This document shows, piece by piece, positions 43,491 through 52,591 of a stretch of 64,000 nucleotides of DNA (its first letter is position 1; each line of letters starts with the position of its first letter). The position numbers and the translations under genes were made by a program. A model generated the notes under the pieces. It had not been told where the DNA came from. It saw nothing but the letters and a program-made list of their open reading frames with translations, and searched no databases. This DNA comes from Archaeoglobaceae archaeon. GTDB lineage: Archaea; Halobacteriota; Archaeoglobi; Archaeoglobales; Archaeoglobaceae. The DNA is taken from positions 62,001 through 126,000 of the forward strand of contig JALWDS010000004.1 of assembly GCA_027036775.1 (NCBI GenBank), in the 5' to 3' direction.

Positions 43491-43501
43491 GTTTTCAAAG
43501 T

Positions 43502-43526
43502 GTCCGTTAGATATTTATCGTTTTGC
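43502..43526. repeat. 25-bp promoter repeat, left copy
   Basis: gtccgttagatatttatcgt followed by tttgc is identical to 44054-44078. The core gatatttatc is near-palindromic and can act as a TATA box both ways: its centre is about 25 bp from the paaK start on the minus strand and about 28 bp from ATG 43543 on the plus strand. Confidence 0.85.
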
Positions 43527-43542
43527 AATGATAGTTCACGCT

Positions 43543-43728
43543 ATGAGGAAAGTGGAGTGCATCTACGAGAAAGGTGTTTTAATACCGTTGGAGAAGCTGG
43601 ACATTCCAGAAAGGTCGATAGTAGTTTTGAACATAGAGGAAGTGAGAAGATTGGACGATATGAAGTTGCATGGATATCTGAGGCTTTTGAGAGAGGGAGA
43701 AGATGCAGAAGAGCTCTTTGAATTATAA
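43543..43728 (+). CDS. DUF104 / AF2212-like antitoxin
   Basis: The 61-residue protein (MRKVECIYEKGVLIPLEKLD) matches the DUF104/AF2212 family of small archaeal antitoxins that pair with PIN or other toxins. ATG 43543 is favoured because its distance to the promoter repeat (41 bp) mirrors that of cooC to the second copy (38 bp); ATG 43528 is an alternative. It is directly followed, in the same frame, by a MazF-like toxin remnant. Confidence 0.8.
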   Translation: MRKVECIYEKGVLIPLEKLDIPERSIVVLNIEEVRRLDDMKLHGYLRLLREGEDAEELFEL

Positions 43729-44052
43729 GAAGGTGACATAATCGTCCTTACGGATTTGATAGGTAAAAAGCTCAGACCCGTGCTCGTTCTAAGTTCTGAA
43801 GAGTTAAATAGCATGTCTGCAGATTTGATAGTTGCGAAGATCAGTTCTTCCAGACATTTGCCAGACTTTGAGGTTGAAATAACCCCGAACAATCTCTAAT
43901 ATGGAAAACTCAAGAAAACGAGTTACGTTCACCTTCACTCGATATTTACGGTGGAGAAAAATTTGGTGCTTAAAAAAGTGGGAAGACTAAAACCTGAAAA
44001 GGTAGTTGAGGTTAAGAACGTCACCAAAAGGGTGTTTAATCTCGAGGATTGA
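43729..44052 (+). pseudogene. MazF/PemK-like toxin, degraded
   Basis: Directly after the antitoxin stop, the same frame reads EGDIIVLTDLIGKKLRPVLV followed by LSSEEL, which is the N-terminal strand and R-P-x-L-V-L motif of MazF/PemK toxins. It runs into TAA at TPNNL, then continues in the same frame as YGKLKKTSYVHLHSIFTVEK to TGA 44050-44052. There is no start codon before EGD and one in-frame stop, so it is probably inactive. Stop readthrough seems unlikely. Confidence 0.75.
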
Positions 44053-44053
44053 A

Positions 44054-44078
44054 GTCCGTTAGATATTTATCGTTTTGC
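44054..44078. repeat. 25-bp promoter repeat, right copy (cooC promoter)
   Basis: This copy is identical to 43502-43526. Its gatatttatc core is about 27 bp before the cooC ATG at 44092. The 552-bp unit from the first to the second copy holds the toxin-antitoxin genes. Confidence 0.85.
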
Positions 44079-44091
44079 CAAACCTGTCTGT

Positions 44092-44784
44092 ATGAAGTTG
44101 CTCGTTTGCGGAAAGGGTGGTAGCGGGAAAAGCACCTTAACAGCTTTAATTGCGAAATCTCTGGCGAAGAGAGGTTACAAGGTTTTGGTCGTCGATGGAG
44201 ACGAATCCAACCTCACGCTTCACAGACTCTTGGGTTTGGAAAAGCCGAAGGAATTTAAGGAGATGTTCGGCGATAGAAGGAAGGTCTTCGAGGGCGTTAA
44301 AAACTTGAAGATTGAGAGAATTGAAGACATTCCAAGCGAGTTCGTATCAAAAAAGGATGGAATAATGCTTATGAGTGTGGGAAAAATCCACCACTTCGGT
44401 GAGGGATGTGCATGCCCCATGGGTGTCCTGCTTAGGGAGTTTTTGAAGGGTTTGAAGTTAAATGAGAATGAGTTCGTTATAGTAGATGCCGAAGCTGGGA
44501 TGGAGCACTTCGGAAGGGGAGTTGAGGAGGGTTGCGACGGGATAATAGTGGTCTTAGACCCAACATACGAATCCAAGCTCATGATGGAGAGGATAAAGTC
44601 CATGGGTATTGGAAAACCGATCTACTTCGTTCTGAACAAGTTCGACGAGAGGTTTAAAGAACTTCTCGACTTTGATGTCGATGTTAAAATTCCCTTCAAG
44701 GAGGAGATATTCGTTTCGTGCATGAAGGGGGAGGAGCTTAAGGAGATTGATGAGATAGACGAACTTTTGAAGAAGCTGATTTAA
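44092..44784 (+). CDS. cooC: CooC-like nickel-insertion ATPase (CODH accessory, MinD/NifH family)
   Basis: The 230-residue P-loop protein begins MKLLVCGKGGSGKSTLTALI (deviant Walker A KGGSGKST) and has LVVDGDESNLTLHRLLG, the FGEGCACPMGVLLREFL pair CxC, and VIVDAEAGMEHFGRGV. These are hallmarks of CooC, the ATPase that helps insert nickel into carbon monoxide dehydrogenase. The CODH/ACS genes are not in this window. It is expressed from the right promoter repeat and followed 45 bp later by a P-type ATPase. Confidence 0.9.
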   Translation: MKLLVCGKGGSGKSTLTALIAKSLAKRGYKVLVVDGDESNLTLHRLLGLEKPKEFKEMFGDRRKVFEGVKNLKIERIEDIPSEFVSKKDGIMLMSVGKIHHFGEGCACPMGVLLREFLKGLKLNENEFVIVDAEAGMEHFGRGVEEGCDGIIVVLDPTYESKLMMERIKSMGIGKPIYFVLNKFDERFKELLDFDVDVKIPFKEEIFVSCMKGEELKEIDEIDELLKKLI

Positions 44785-44829
44785 TTTTTAAACCGAATGA
44801 GTTATAAACGTTCGTTTTAAAGGAGATTT

Positions 44830-47121
44830 GTGGAAATCAGAGGACTGAGTGAGGAGGAGGCTAAGAGAAGGCTTGAGAAATACGGATACAACGAAATTGT
44901 CGAAAAGAAGAAACATCCCATTTTAAAGTTCCTCTCATACTTCTGGGGACCCATACCGTGGATGATAGAAATCGCCTTGATTCTTTCCGCACTCGTGAAA
45001 CACTGGGCGGACTTCTACATAATACTCGTTTTGCTTGTAGTCAACGGAGTTGTAGGTTTTTGGCAGGAACACAGGGCTGAAAATGCAATAGAGCTTTTGA
45101 AAAGGCGTTTGGCTTTAAACGCAAGAGTTTTGAGGGACGGGGTTTGGAAGGTAATTCCCGCAAGGCTTTTGGTTCCCGGTGACATCGTCAGGGTTAGGAT
45201 AGGCGACATAGTTCCTGCGGACATCGAGATTTTGGAGGGTGAGGGGGAGTTCGACGAATCCGCTTTGACTGGGGAATCTCTGCCCGTTTCTAAAAAGGCT
45301 GGAGATACGATTTACTCCGGTTCAATATGCAAGAGGGGGGAGGTTGTAGGTGTAGTTAAGGCTACGGGTGAGAACACCTACTTTGGCAAGACAGCAAAGC
45401 TCGTCGAGGAAGTTGAGACTACGAGCAGATTCCAGAAGGTGGTCATAAAGATAGGCGATTACCTCATAGTTCTGGCGGTTGCGGTGATTTTGGTAGTTAT
45501 TCTGTTTGCGGTTAAGAGGCACGAAAGTCTGTTGGAGATTTTGAGGTTTTCTCTCGTTTTGATGGTCGCAGCAATTCCGGCTGCACTTCCCGCCGTTTTA
45601 TCTGTGACGATGGCTGTTGGGGCAATGAACCTCGCGAGGAGGGAGGCGATAGTAAGGAAGCTGGTTGCAATAGAGGAGCTGGCTGGGGTTGACGTTCTGT
45701 GTTCGGACAAAACTGGAACTTTGACCGAGAACAGGTTGAGGGTGGGAAAAGTTATCGCCTTCGGATTCAGCGAGGAGGACGTTTTGAAGTTCGCCTCTCT
45801 GGCATCTGAGGGAGGAGATGCTATAGACGATGCTATACTTGAAAGGATGGACGTCAGGAAGGAATACAGAATCCTGAAGTTCATCCCTTGGGATCCCGTT
45901 AGGAAGAGGAGCGAGGCGTGGGTTGAGGGGAGGGAGGGTAGGTTTAAGGTCACGAAGGGAGCTCCCCAAGTCATATCGGAGTTGACGGGTTTCGATTTGA
46001 GCGAGCACGTTGAAAGGTTGGCTGAAGAGGGTTACAGGGCTATAGCTGTTGCCGTTGATTTTGGAGAAGGTTGGAGGGTCGTAGGTTTGATTCCCCTATA
46101 CGATCCTCCACGAAGTGATTCGAAGGAGACTATCGAGACTGCGAAGAGAATGGGAATAGAGGTCAAGATGGTTACGGGCGACCACGTGGCGATAGCGAGG
46201 AGAATTGCCGAAGAGCTCGGTCTGGGGAGGTATATAGTCAGTGCGAAGGAGCTGATGAACAAGAGGTATTCCGAGCTTGCGAGGATAGTTGAAGAGGCAA
46301 ACGGTTTTGCGGAGGTTTTTCCAGAGCACAAATACGTGATAGTTGACGCCCTGCAAAAGCACGGCCACATAGTTGCAATGACTGGTGATGGAGTCAACGA
46401 CGCTCCCGCTTTGAAAAAGGCGGACGTGGGAATTGCCGTCTATAACGCAACTGACGCAGCGAAATCGTCAGCGGATATAGTCCTATCCAAACCCGGGATA
46501 TCCGTCATAATAGATGCGATAAAGGAGAGCAGGAGGATATTTCAGAGGATGCAGAGTTACGCAATCTACAGAATCGCTGAAACGATTAGGGTTCTCTTCT
46601 TCATAGCTCTTTCCATCATAGTTTTCAACTTCTACCCAGTTACAGCAACGATGATCATACTCTTGGCACTCTTAAACGACATCCCCATACTTTCGATAGC
46701 CTACGACAACGTGATATACTCCAACAGACCTGAGAGATGGAATTTGGAGCAAATTCTGATAGTGTCAACCGTTTTGGGGGTTACGGGATTGGTTTCGAGC
46801 TTCGGATTGTATCTCTGGGCGGTTTACGCTGGAATAAACCACGAAACTCTGAAGACCTTCATGTTCCTGAAACTTGCAGTCGCTGGTCATCTGACTATCT
46901 TCGTTACGAGAACGAGGGGTTTCTTCTGGAGCGTAAAGCCCGGTAGGCTTTTGTTCTGGAGCGCTGTGGGAACGAAGTTAATTGCGACGGTGTTTGCAGT
47001 TCTGGGCATATTCATGGCACCCATAAGCGTTCAATACGCAGTCTTGATCTGGCTCTACTGCTTGGCGTGGTTCTTTATGGAAGATATCGTTAAGGTTTGC
47101 TGTTACAAAAGGTTGCACTAA
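44830..47121 (+). CDS. P-type proton-translocating ATPase (P3A, plasma-membrane type)
   Basis: The 763-residue pump starts at GTG 44830 after AAAGGAG. It has the N-terminal GLSEEEAKRRLEKYGYNEI, actuator TGESLPVSKKAGD, phosphorylation site CSDKTGTLTENRL, MVTGDHVAIARRIA, and hinge MTGDGVNDAPALKKADVGIAV. The membrane segments with AAIPAALPAVLSVTMAVGA fit the fungal/plant H+-ATPase (P3A) class seen also in some methanogens. There is no C-terminal autoinhibitory extension. It probably exports protons using ATP and is convergent with srp54. Confidence 0.92.
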   Translation: MEIRGLSEEEAKRRLEKYGYNEIVEKKKHPILKFLSYFWGPIPWMIEIALILSALVKHWADFYIILVLLVVNGVVGFWQEHRAENAIELLKRRLALNARVLRDGVWKVIPARLLVPGDIVRVRIGDIVPADIEILEGEGEFDESALTGESLPVSKKAGDTIYSGSICKRGEVVGVVKATGENTYFGKTAKLVEEVETTSRFQKVVIKIGDYLIVLAVAVILVVILFAVKRHESLLEILRFSLVLMVAAIPAALPAVLSVTMAVGAMNLARREAIVRKLVAIEELAGVDVLCSDKTGTLTENRLRVGKVIAFGFSEEDVLKFASLASEGGDAIDDAILERMDVRKEYRILKFIPWDPVRKRSEAWVEGREGRFKVTKGAPQVISELTGFDLSEHVERLAEEGYRAIAVAVDFGEGWRVVGLIPLYDPPRSDSKETIETAKRMGIEVKMVTGDHVAIARRIAEELGLGRYIVSAKELMNKRYSELARIVEEANGFAEVFPEHKYVIVDALQKHGHIVAMTGDGVNDAPALKKADVGIAVYNATDAAKSSADIVLSKPGISVIIDAIKESRRIFQRMQSYAIYRIAETIRVLFFIALSIIVFNFYPVTATMIILLALLNDIPILSIAYDNVIYSNRPERWNLEQILIVSTVLGVTGLVSSFGLYLWAVYAGINHETLKTFMFLKLAVAGHLTIFVTRTRGFFWSVKPGRLLFWSAVGTKLIATVFAVLGIFMAPISVQYAVLIWLYCLAWFFMEDIVKVCCYKRLH

Positions 47122-48425
47122 AATCCAAGCTTTTTGAACTTCAAAGGCAACTTGCCCTTCTCCAACTTCTTCATCTTCTTCATGACGCTCTTTATGGTCC
47201 TGTAATACTTCAAAAGCTCCTTCACGTCTTGAGGTGTTGTTCCACTACCAATCGCAATCCTCCTAATCCTTGAGGAGTCTATTATCTTCGGATTTAATAG
47301 CTCTTCTTCCGTCATCGAGTCCATTATAACCTTGAACTTCTTCATCTTCTCCTGAGTCATCTCCATTACGCTGTCGTCAACCTTCAAACCGAATCCAAAT
47401 GGTAGGAGTTCGAAAATCTTCTTTATCGGCCCCATCTTCTGCATCGCTTCGATCTGCTTGTAGATATCTTTGAGGGTGAACGTTCCCTTTATGAACTTCT
47501 CGGGCTCCAAATCCTCCTGCCTTGCAATTCTCTCAACCTTCTCTATCAGAGCCTTTATGTCACCCATCCCGAGCAAACGGGAAACGAATCCAGCTGGATC
47601 GAACCTCTCAAAGTCCTCTACCTTCTCACCGGTCCCTATGAAGGCGATCGGAATTCCTATCTCTCTCGCAGCCGACAATGCTCCACCACCCTTAGCGGTT
47701 CCGTCGAACTTCGTTATGATTATACCGTCTATTCCTATAGCCTCGTGAAAAGCCTTAGCCTGCTTAGATGCAAGTTGTCCTATCGCAGCATCTAAGACCA
47801 AGAGCTTGTAATCTGGATTCGCAACCTTGGCTATTTCGATCATCTCGTCTATGAGCTCCTTCTCTAAAGCGTGCCTCCCAGCGGTATCTATTACTATCAT
47901 GTCGTAATCTTTCAGCTTATTCAAGGCGTTCTCGACTATCTTTACCGCATCCTTTTCGTTCTTCTCACCGTAGAAAGCTATTCCGTAGCTTTCGGCCAAC
48001 TGTTTCAACTGTTCGTATGCGGCAGGTCTCCACGTGTCAGCACAGACTACCGCTGTCCTCAAGCCCTTATCTTTGAAGAACTTTGCGAGCTTTGCCGCTG
48101 TTGTCGTTTTACCGCTTCCCTGCAAACCGACGAGCATTATCTTAGACCTTTTGAGAGGAATCTCCAAACCCTCTCCAATTCCCTTCAAGAGCTCCTCGTA
48201 AACGATCTTTATTACGTGCTCCTTCGGATTCAATCCCTCCAAAACCTCCTCGCTCAAAGCCCTCTTCTTTATGGCGTCGCTGATCTCTTTAACGTGCCTA
48301 ACGTTTACGTCCGCCTTAATCAAAGCCCTCTGAATGTCCCTAACTATCTCCTCAACCAAAGCCTTATCTACGGTCGTTGATCTCGTTATCTTCCTTACAA
48401 CCTCCTTGAGCGATTCGAGTGCCAT
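47118..48425 (-). CDS. srp54: Signal recognition particle 54 kDa protein
   Basis: The 435-residue SRP GTPase binds signal sequences and 7S RNA. It has an N domain, the G domain with GLQGSGKTTTAAKLAKFFKD (G1), DTWRPAAYEQL, DTAGRH (G3) and TKFDGTAKGGGALS (G4 region), and a Met-rich M domain (MEMTQEKMKKFKVIMDSM, SSRIRRIAIGSGTTPQDV). Its length is normal. It overlaps the end of the convergent ATPase gene by 4 bp. Confidence 0.97.
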   Translation of the reverse strand: MALESLKEVVRKITRSTTVDKALVEEIVRDIQRALIKADVNVRHVKEISDAIKKRALSEEVLEGLNPKEHVIKIVYEELLKGIGEGLEIPLKRSKIMLVGLQGSGKTTTAAKLAKFFKDKGLRTAVVCADTWRPAAYEQLKQLAESYGIAFYGEKNEKDAVKIVENALNKLKDYDMIVIDTAGRHALEKELIDEMIEIAKVANPDYKLLVLDAAIGQLASKQAKAFHEAIGIDGIIITKFDGTAKGGGALSAAREIGIPIAFIGTGEKVEDFERFDPAGFVSRLLGMGDIKALIEKVERIARQEDLEPEKFIKGTFTLKDIYKQIEAMQKMGPIKKIFELLPFGFGLKVDDSVMEMTQEKMKKFKVIMDSMTEEELLNPKIIDSSRIRRIAIGSGTTPQDVKELLKYYRTIKSVMKKMKKLEKGKLPLKFKKLGF

Positions 48426-48459
48426 CGTTTTAAATTGACTCGACCTTTTATATCGTTTT

Positions 48460-49212
48460 TCAAAGCCCGGTTGGACAGTCTATAAATGTAACATCTACAT
48501 CAAACTCCTGTCCCACGACCTTCATGAGGGCCTTAACGCCAAAGGTTTCGGTCGCGTAGTGCCCAGCAAAAACGACGTTTACTTCACCCTCCTTTGCCAA
48601 GTGGTATATGCTGTGATCATGCTCACCCGTTAAAAACAGATCTATTCCCCTCTCTATGCCTTCATCCAAAGCGAATCCTCCCCTTCCCGAAACGACTCCA
48701 ACCCTTTTGACCTTTTCACTGCCGAACCTCAGAACCGTTAAATTGGGATTTATCCTCTCGCCAATCAACTTCAAAACGGAATCCAAAGACATGGCTTTAT
48801 CGTATGTGCCGATGTAACCTATCTCTCTACCCTGATAAACTCCGAAGCCTTCAACCGGCTCCAAATCCAAGTTTTTGAGGATTTGAGCGTTGTTTCCTAT
48901 CGAAGGGTGTGCATCTAAAGGCAAGTGAACCGCGTAAAGGGAAATTTCGTTCTTCAGAAGGAATTCGAGCCTCCTCTTAACTATTCCCCTAACGTATTCT
49001 ATCCCACCCCATATCAGCCCGTGATGGACTACTATCATATCCGCCCCAATCTCCTTAGCCTTCTCAAACACATCCATGCAGGCATCGACAGCAAAAGCAA
49101 CTTTGTTGACCTCCTTCTTTCCCTCAACCTGAAGCCCGTTTTTCGATTTGTCCTGCCACTCGTCAACCTTCAAGAGTTCGTTCAAGAAATCCACAATTTC
49201 GAAAAGCTCCAT
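48460..49212 (-). CDS. NIF3-like dinuclear metal-centre protein (DUF34)
   Basis: The 250-residue protein matches the Nif3/YbgI family, with WQDKSKNGLQVEGKKEVNK, VVHHGLIWGG, SLYAVHLPLDAHPSIGNN, VVSGRGGFALDE and FLTGEHDHSIYH, and a C-terminal FAGHYATETFGVKAL that supplies metal ligands. Related proteins have been linked to GTP cyclohydrolase I type 2 or metal trafficking; the role is unsettled. It lies 4 bp downstream of top6A on the same strand. Confidence 0.9.
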   Translation of the reverse strand: MELFEIVDFLNELLKVDEWQDKSKNGLQVEGKKEVNKVAFAVDACMDVFEKAKEIGADMIVVHHGLIWGGIEYVRGIVKRRLEFLLKNEISLYAVHLPLDAHPSIGNNAQILKNLDLEPVEGFGVYQGREIGYIGTYDKAMSLDSVLKLIGERINPNLTVLRFGSEKVKRVGVVSGRGGFALDEGIERGIDLFLTGEHDHSIYHLAKEGEVNVVFAGHYATETFGVKALMKVVGQEFDVDVTFIDCPTGL

Positions 49213-49216
49213 GACA

Positions 49217-50308
49217 TCACCTCAAAACACCCAATTCCGAAAGCCTTTCGGGAAGATATACGTCAGTTACGAAACTCAAGCCGTATTTGGCTAAGGCCTG
49301 TTGTTCCGACTTTCTACCCAACTCAAGCTGGAGTTTTACTTCCCTTCTCCAGAAATCGCTGTCGAAACGGGGATCGGAAAGAATGGAATTCAAAGCTCTT
49401 ACGTCCTCATCGGTTAGCCTGTCCGAAGGTAGCTCGTATTTCAGTATGTCCGAGGGTCTAATCCCGACGAAGAGAGCAGAGGGGGTTGCAAGGTATTCCG
49501 AAAGGTGGGCGGATTTTATGGAACCGTAAGCAACGCTCGCGTAAATTCTATAGCTCCAAGGGTCCCCATCCGTAAAGACAACGATAGGCAAACCCAACTC
49601 CGAATTCAACCTCTTTAAAAGTCTCCTCGTGCTCCTCGCGGGTTGTCCCTTTAGGTGAACTATTACGGCGTTGTAATCCTCGTCGAATCCGTTCTCGACC
49701 AATCTATCTCTCATACCTCCCGTTTCAATGGCTATGACAAAATCAGCGTTGCACTCCAAGAATTCCAAGTTGTCAACGTTCGTAGGGATTTGATATCCTG
49801 CCTCGCCAACGTCGTCTCGGCAGTGTATTTCCCTTACTCCCCTCCTCGTTCTCTCCCTAATCTTTACATCTCCGAAAACCGTAGCTCCGTCCTCCTCGGG
49901 CCTAACGTTGAAAGATTCCCTCTGCAATCCAGTTAAAATTTCCAAATCCTCTATCAATCTGTCGCTTTCAACCTGCTCCTTAAACTTCGCAATCCCCCAG
50001 TTTTCGGATATGTAGTATATCTCCCTCAAAGTTGAAGACCTGTTTTGAGTCAACTGCTCCTTTAGAAAACCTACGAGGTAAAGCGTCTTCAGAATCTGAT
50101 AAGCTCCCTTAAGCGTTTTGGCGGACCTTACGGATTTCCTGTCACCGTAAACCCAAACCTCGCTCTCCTCTTTGAACTCGATGTTTCTCTTGGTTCTCGT
50201 AGTTATCTCAATTTCTGGAATTTCACCCCTTTTGATCTGATCGTAAACGCATTCTACGATCTTCAAAAGCTCCGTTAAAGCACTCACATCAAATCGTAGG
50301 ATCGGCAA
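49217..50308 (-). CDS. top6A: DNA topoisomerase VI subunit A
   Basis: The 363-residue subunit is the Spo11-like catalytic part of topoisomerase VI. The winged-helix region holds the active Tyr in [13 protein letters not shown], and the Toprim domain has [10 protein letters not shown] and [20 protein letters not shown]. The protein makes transient double-strand breaks when paired with Top6B. No top6B gene is adjacent: the neighbours are a phosphoesterase upstream and nif3 downstream. Confidence 0.95.
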   Translation of the reverse strand: MPILRFDVSALTELLKIVECVYDQIKRGEIPEIEITTRTKRNIEFKEESEVWVYGDRKSVRSAKTLKGAYQILKTLYLVGFLKEQLTQNRSSTLREIYYISENWGIAKFKEQVESDRLIEDLEILTGLQRESFNVRPEEDGATVFGDVKIRERTRRGVREIHCRDDVGEAGYQIPTNVDNLEFLECNADFVIAIETGGMRDRLVENGFDEDYNAVIVHLKGQPARSTRRLLKRLNSELGLPIVVFTDGDPWSYRIYASVAYGSIKSAHLSEYLATPSALFVGIRPSDILKYELPSDRLTDEDVRALNSILSDPRFDSDFWRREVKLQLELGRKSEQQALAKYGLSFVTDVYLPERLSELGVLR

Positions 50309-50321
50309 AATTTAAAAATTT

Positions 50322-50993
50322 CTAATAGCCGTGAAAAAGCCGATCTCCAAGAAATTCCGGCAGACCAGCCTTTACAACAGCGTCGTAAACCTCCTGGATG
50401 TTGTATTTAACCCTCTTAAGTTTTATCTCGTTCTTCTCGGTGTCGTATATTGCAAAGGCTGAATCTGGATTTCCATCCCTCGGCTGACCAACGCTACCGG
50501 GATTTGCGAAGAACAAACCCCTATGCCACTTTACGAATTGGATGTGCGTGTGACCAACAACGACGTTTTCCTCCAAGTCTTCGAGAATGTATTCTATCCT
50601 CGGATCGTCTGGAAAGATGTATTCTTCAATTATCCTCAAATCTTCAGCTGGCATACCGTGGCAGATCAGAAACCATTCCGTTTCCAACTTTAACGGCAGT
50701 TCAGAAAGCCAATCCAAGTTTTCCTCTTTCAAGTTTTTCCTCGTCCATTCTCCAGCTATTCTTGCATACTCGTTGAATCCGAAGAAGTCCCCAGTAACTA
50801 CAGCGTAATCGTGGTTTCCCATAACGCATTTAACGTCGTTATCCCTCAAAATCTCTACGACTTCGTTTGGAAATGGATAATATCCTACAACGTCTCCAGC
50901 ACAGTATATTTCATCGCAATCGTTTAGACTTTTTAAGACTTCCTCCAAAGCCACTAAGTTTCCGTGGATGTCTGAAATCAGTCCTATCTTCAT
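50322..50993 (-). CDS. Metallophosphoesterase (YfcE/MJ0936-like)
   Basis: ATG 50993 (MKIGLISDIHGNLVALEEVL) is the correct start; the track adds 22 residues. The 223-residue enzyme keeps all metal ligands: SDIHGN, AGDVVGYYPFPNE, MGNHDYAV, CHGMP and VGHTHIQ, as in archaeal MJ0936-type phosphodiesterases. The paralogue at 34795 has lost every one of these. It lies just upstream of top6A on the same strand. Confidence 0.9.
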   Translation of the reverse strand: MKIGLISDIHGNLVALEEVLKSLNDCDEIYCAGDVVGYYPFPNEVVEILRDNDVKCVMGNHDYAVVTGDFFGFNEYARIAGEWTRKNLKEENLDWLSELPLKLETEWFLICHGMPAEDLRIIEEYIFPDDPRIEYILEDLEENVVVGHTHIQFVKWHRGLFFANPGSVGQPRDGNPDSAFAIYDTEKNEIKLKRVKYNIQEVYDAVVKAGLPEFLGDRLFHGY

Positions 50994-51003
50994 GTTGAGG
51001 GGT

Positions 51004-51555
51004 TTAACATACTGTAATAGAATCTTCCGCAACGATCGAACCTTTATATATGATAGCAATTTCGATTTTGTCTCCTTTTATCAACTTTACACCTTCCTTT
51101 TTTATTCTGAAACCTACGGTTTCCCCTTGACTCCAAATACCGTCCGATTTGTAACCTATCTCTCCTAAGTATCTGCTGTAATGGTTCGGATTTTCGTCGA
51201 TTAGATCGTCTCCTACGACGGAGTCATCGGGCAGTTTGTTGATTCCAACACCGAACTTCCAAGGGAAGTTTTGAAGGGTGCAAGACTCAACCTTACCACC
51301 GTGAAGGACTGTTAACAAAATCTTAACATCCTTAACCTTCAAAGGATCGCCGGCAACGTGTCTTAGAATTACCACTTGGTCGTGGTATATTTTCCCATTT
51401 CCCTCAGTGACTTTATCTATTTTTATTTTCACAAAGGTTGGCTTTGAGACCTCAAAATCGCCAACGTAGTGGAACGCTACGTATGCAAATGAAAAGGTTA
51501 ATGCGAGAATTATGGTCACCTGCAGAACTTGACTAACTCCTCTCGACGATTTCAT
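51004..51555 (-). CDS. Archaeal type IV pilin-like protein
   Basis: The 183-residue protein begins MKSSRGVSQVLQVTIILALT, the class III signal (short basic peptide, cleavage near RG/VSQ) and hydrophobic helix of archaeal pilins of the DUF1628 type. A beta-rich extracellular domain with two cysteines follows. It overlaps the upstream lipoprotein gene by 23 bp. It is probably an exported filament subunit of the pilus system encoded further right. Confidence 0.8.
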   Translation of the reverse strand: MKSSRGVSQVLQVTIILALTFSFAYVAFHYVGDFEVSKPTFVKIKIDKVTEGNGKIYHDQVVILRHVAGDPLKVKDVKILLTVLHGGKVESCTLQNFPWKFGVGINKLPDDSVVGDDLIDENPNHYSRYLGEIGYKSDGIWSQGETVGFRIKKEGVKLIKGDKIEIAIIYKGSIVAEDSITVC

Positions 51556-52207
51556 ACTTCGTCAAGTTGAAGTCCTCGGCCTTACCCAACTCTATGTTCT
51601 TCAGAGCGGTAACGATAGAGGCCTTGTATTTTGGAATATCTATCTCCGCTTTGATCGGAATACCGTTGTTCACGTAAACCCTAACCTTAACCCAACCCAA
51701 AAGCGGATCGTTTAATTGATACTCGTATGCGTCGCAACTTACGGACGTGTTGTTGAACTGCACCTCCTTCTTACCTAAATAGGTAACGTTTTCCGCCTTT
51801 TTGATGGAGTCAACGACGGTTTTCATCGTTACTATGGGTAGGCCTTCGTATCTGACGATGGAGTTGAGGGGTTTGAACCTGTAAACGTAGTTTGACACCG
51901 TAGGCATGAAGACGTAGTATTCGCCACCTTCGTCAATCAAAACGGCGTTTGTTATTGCCCTTTTCAGCCTAACATACATCGGATTTTCGCAAGTCGTTTT
52001 CAGGTCCTTAAACCTCACGATCGTTTTGTTACCCAAAACGTCCAGAGTAAAGGTGTAATTGACTTGGCAACCCATTATCTTTAGGGAATAGCTGTCCGCC
52101 CTGAAGTTGTCGGGTAGGTTTGCATTGAGAGAGTGGCTCAATTTGCTCGTGGTTTGAATGCAAAAACAGAGAGAAATTGCAAGTAGCAACACCGCAAGCT
52201 TTCTCAT
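51533..52207 (-). CDS. Exported lipoprotein, LolA/LppX-like
   Basis: The N-terminus MRKLAVLLLAISLCFCIQT is a short signal peptide with a lipobox-like Cys. The remaining about 205 residues are beta-rich (KTIVRFKDLKTTCENPMYVR, GWVKVRVYVNNGIPIKAEID), reminiscent of LolA/LppX-type folds seen in archaeal outer-surface lipoproteins; this is an impression only. Four NxT/NxS sequons are present. It is transcribed together with the pilin gene and divergent from the VWA operon. Confidence 0.6.
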   Translation of the reverse strand: MRKLAVLLLAISLCFCIQTTSKLSHSLNANLPDNFRADSYSLKIMGCQVNYTFTLDVLGNKTIVRFKDLKTTCENPMYVRLKRAITNAVLIDEGGEYYVFMPTVSNYVYRFKPLNSIVRYEGLPIVTMKTVVDSIKKAENVTYLGKKEVQFNNTSVSCDAYEYQLNDPLLGWVKVRVYVNNGIPIKAEIDIPKYKASIVTALKNIELGKAEDFNLTKYEIVERS

Positions 52208-52288
52208 GGTTGTTTATGGTTAAAAAGTTTTGATATAGTTTTCGATTGGGGGAAATCTTTAAATATTTAAGGTTATATAATATTTATT

Positions 52289-52591
52289 GTGAAGTGGAGG
52301 TTCGTGATTCCGGTGCTCGTGATGGGAATGCTATTGGGTAACGTGCACGTCTCAAAGTTCAATCCGCTCTCGGAAGACTCGAACGGCAACGGTATTCCAG
52401 ACATCCTCGAAGGACACGTCTTAGTTTACAGCTTCGTCGTTCCAGTGGTTGCGACTTGCACCATTACCGCTTTGATATTCTACGTAGCCTTCGCCTCGGA
52501 ACACGTGTTGAAGGAGGGCAGAGATTACAGGGGCAACATCGACTTGATCGTGAAGGTTTTCAAGTCCAAGTATAGGGAGGTGATCGTATGA
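52289..52591 (+). CDS. Small membrane protein with a DxNxNG calcium-binding-like motif
   Basis: The 100-residue protein starts at GTG 52289 with a TATA-like ctttaaatatttaag about 27 bp upstream. A signal-like N-terminus (VIPVLVMGMLLG) precedes LSEDSNGNGIPDILEG, an EF-hand/thrombospondin-3-like loop. A second hydrophobic helix follows (VVPVVATCTITALIFYVAFA), then a basic tail. It overlaps the next gene, which has a related loop, by 4 bp. I know no named family. Confidence 0.6.
   Translation: MKWRFVIPVLVMGMLLGNVHVSKFNPLSEDSNGNGIPDILEGHVLVYSFVVPVVATCTITALIFYVAFASEHVLKEGRDYRGNIDLIVKVFKSKYREVIV

Noticed and set aside
43417-43542. N-terminal extension of the antitoxin as in the ORF track (start 43417)
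   Set aside because: This part overlaps the paaK start and promoter; the DUF104 family begins at MRKVECIYEKG and promoter spacing supports ATG 43543.
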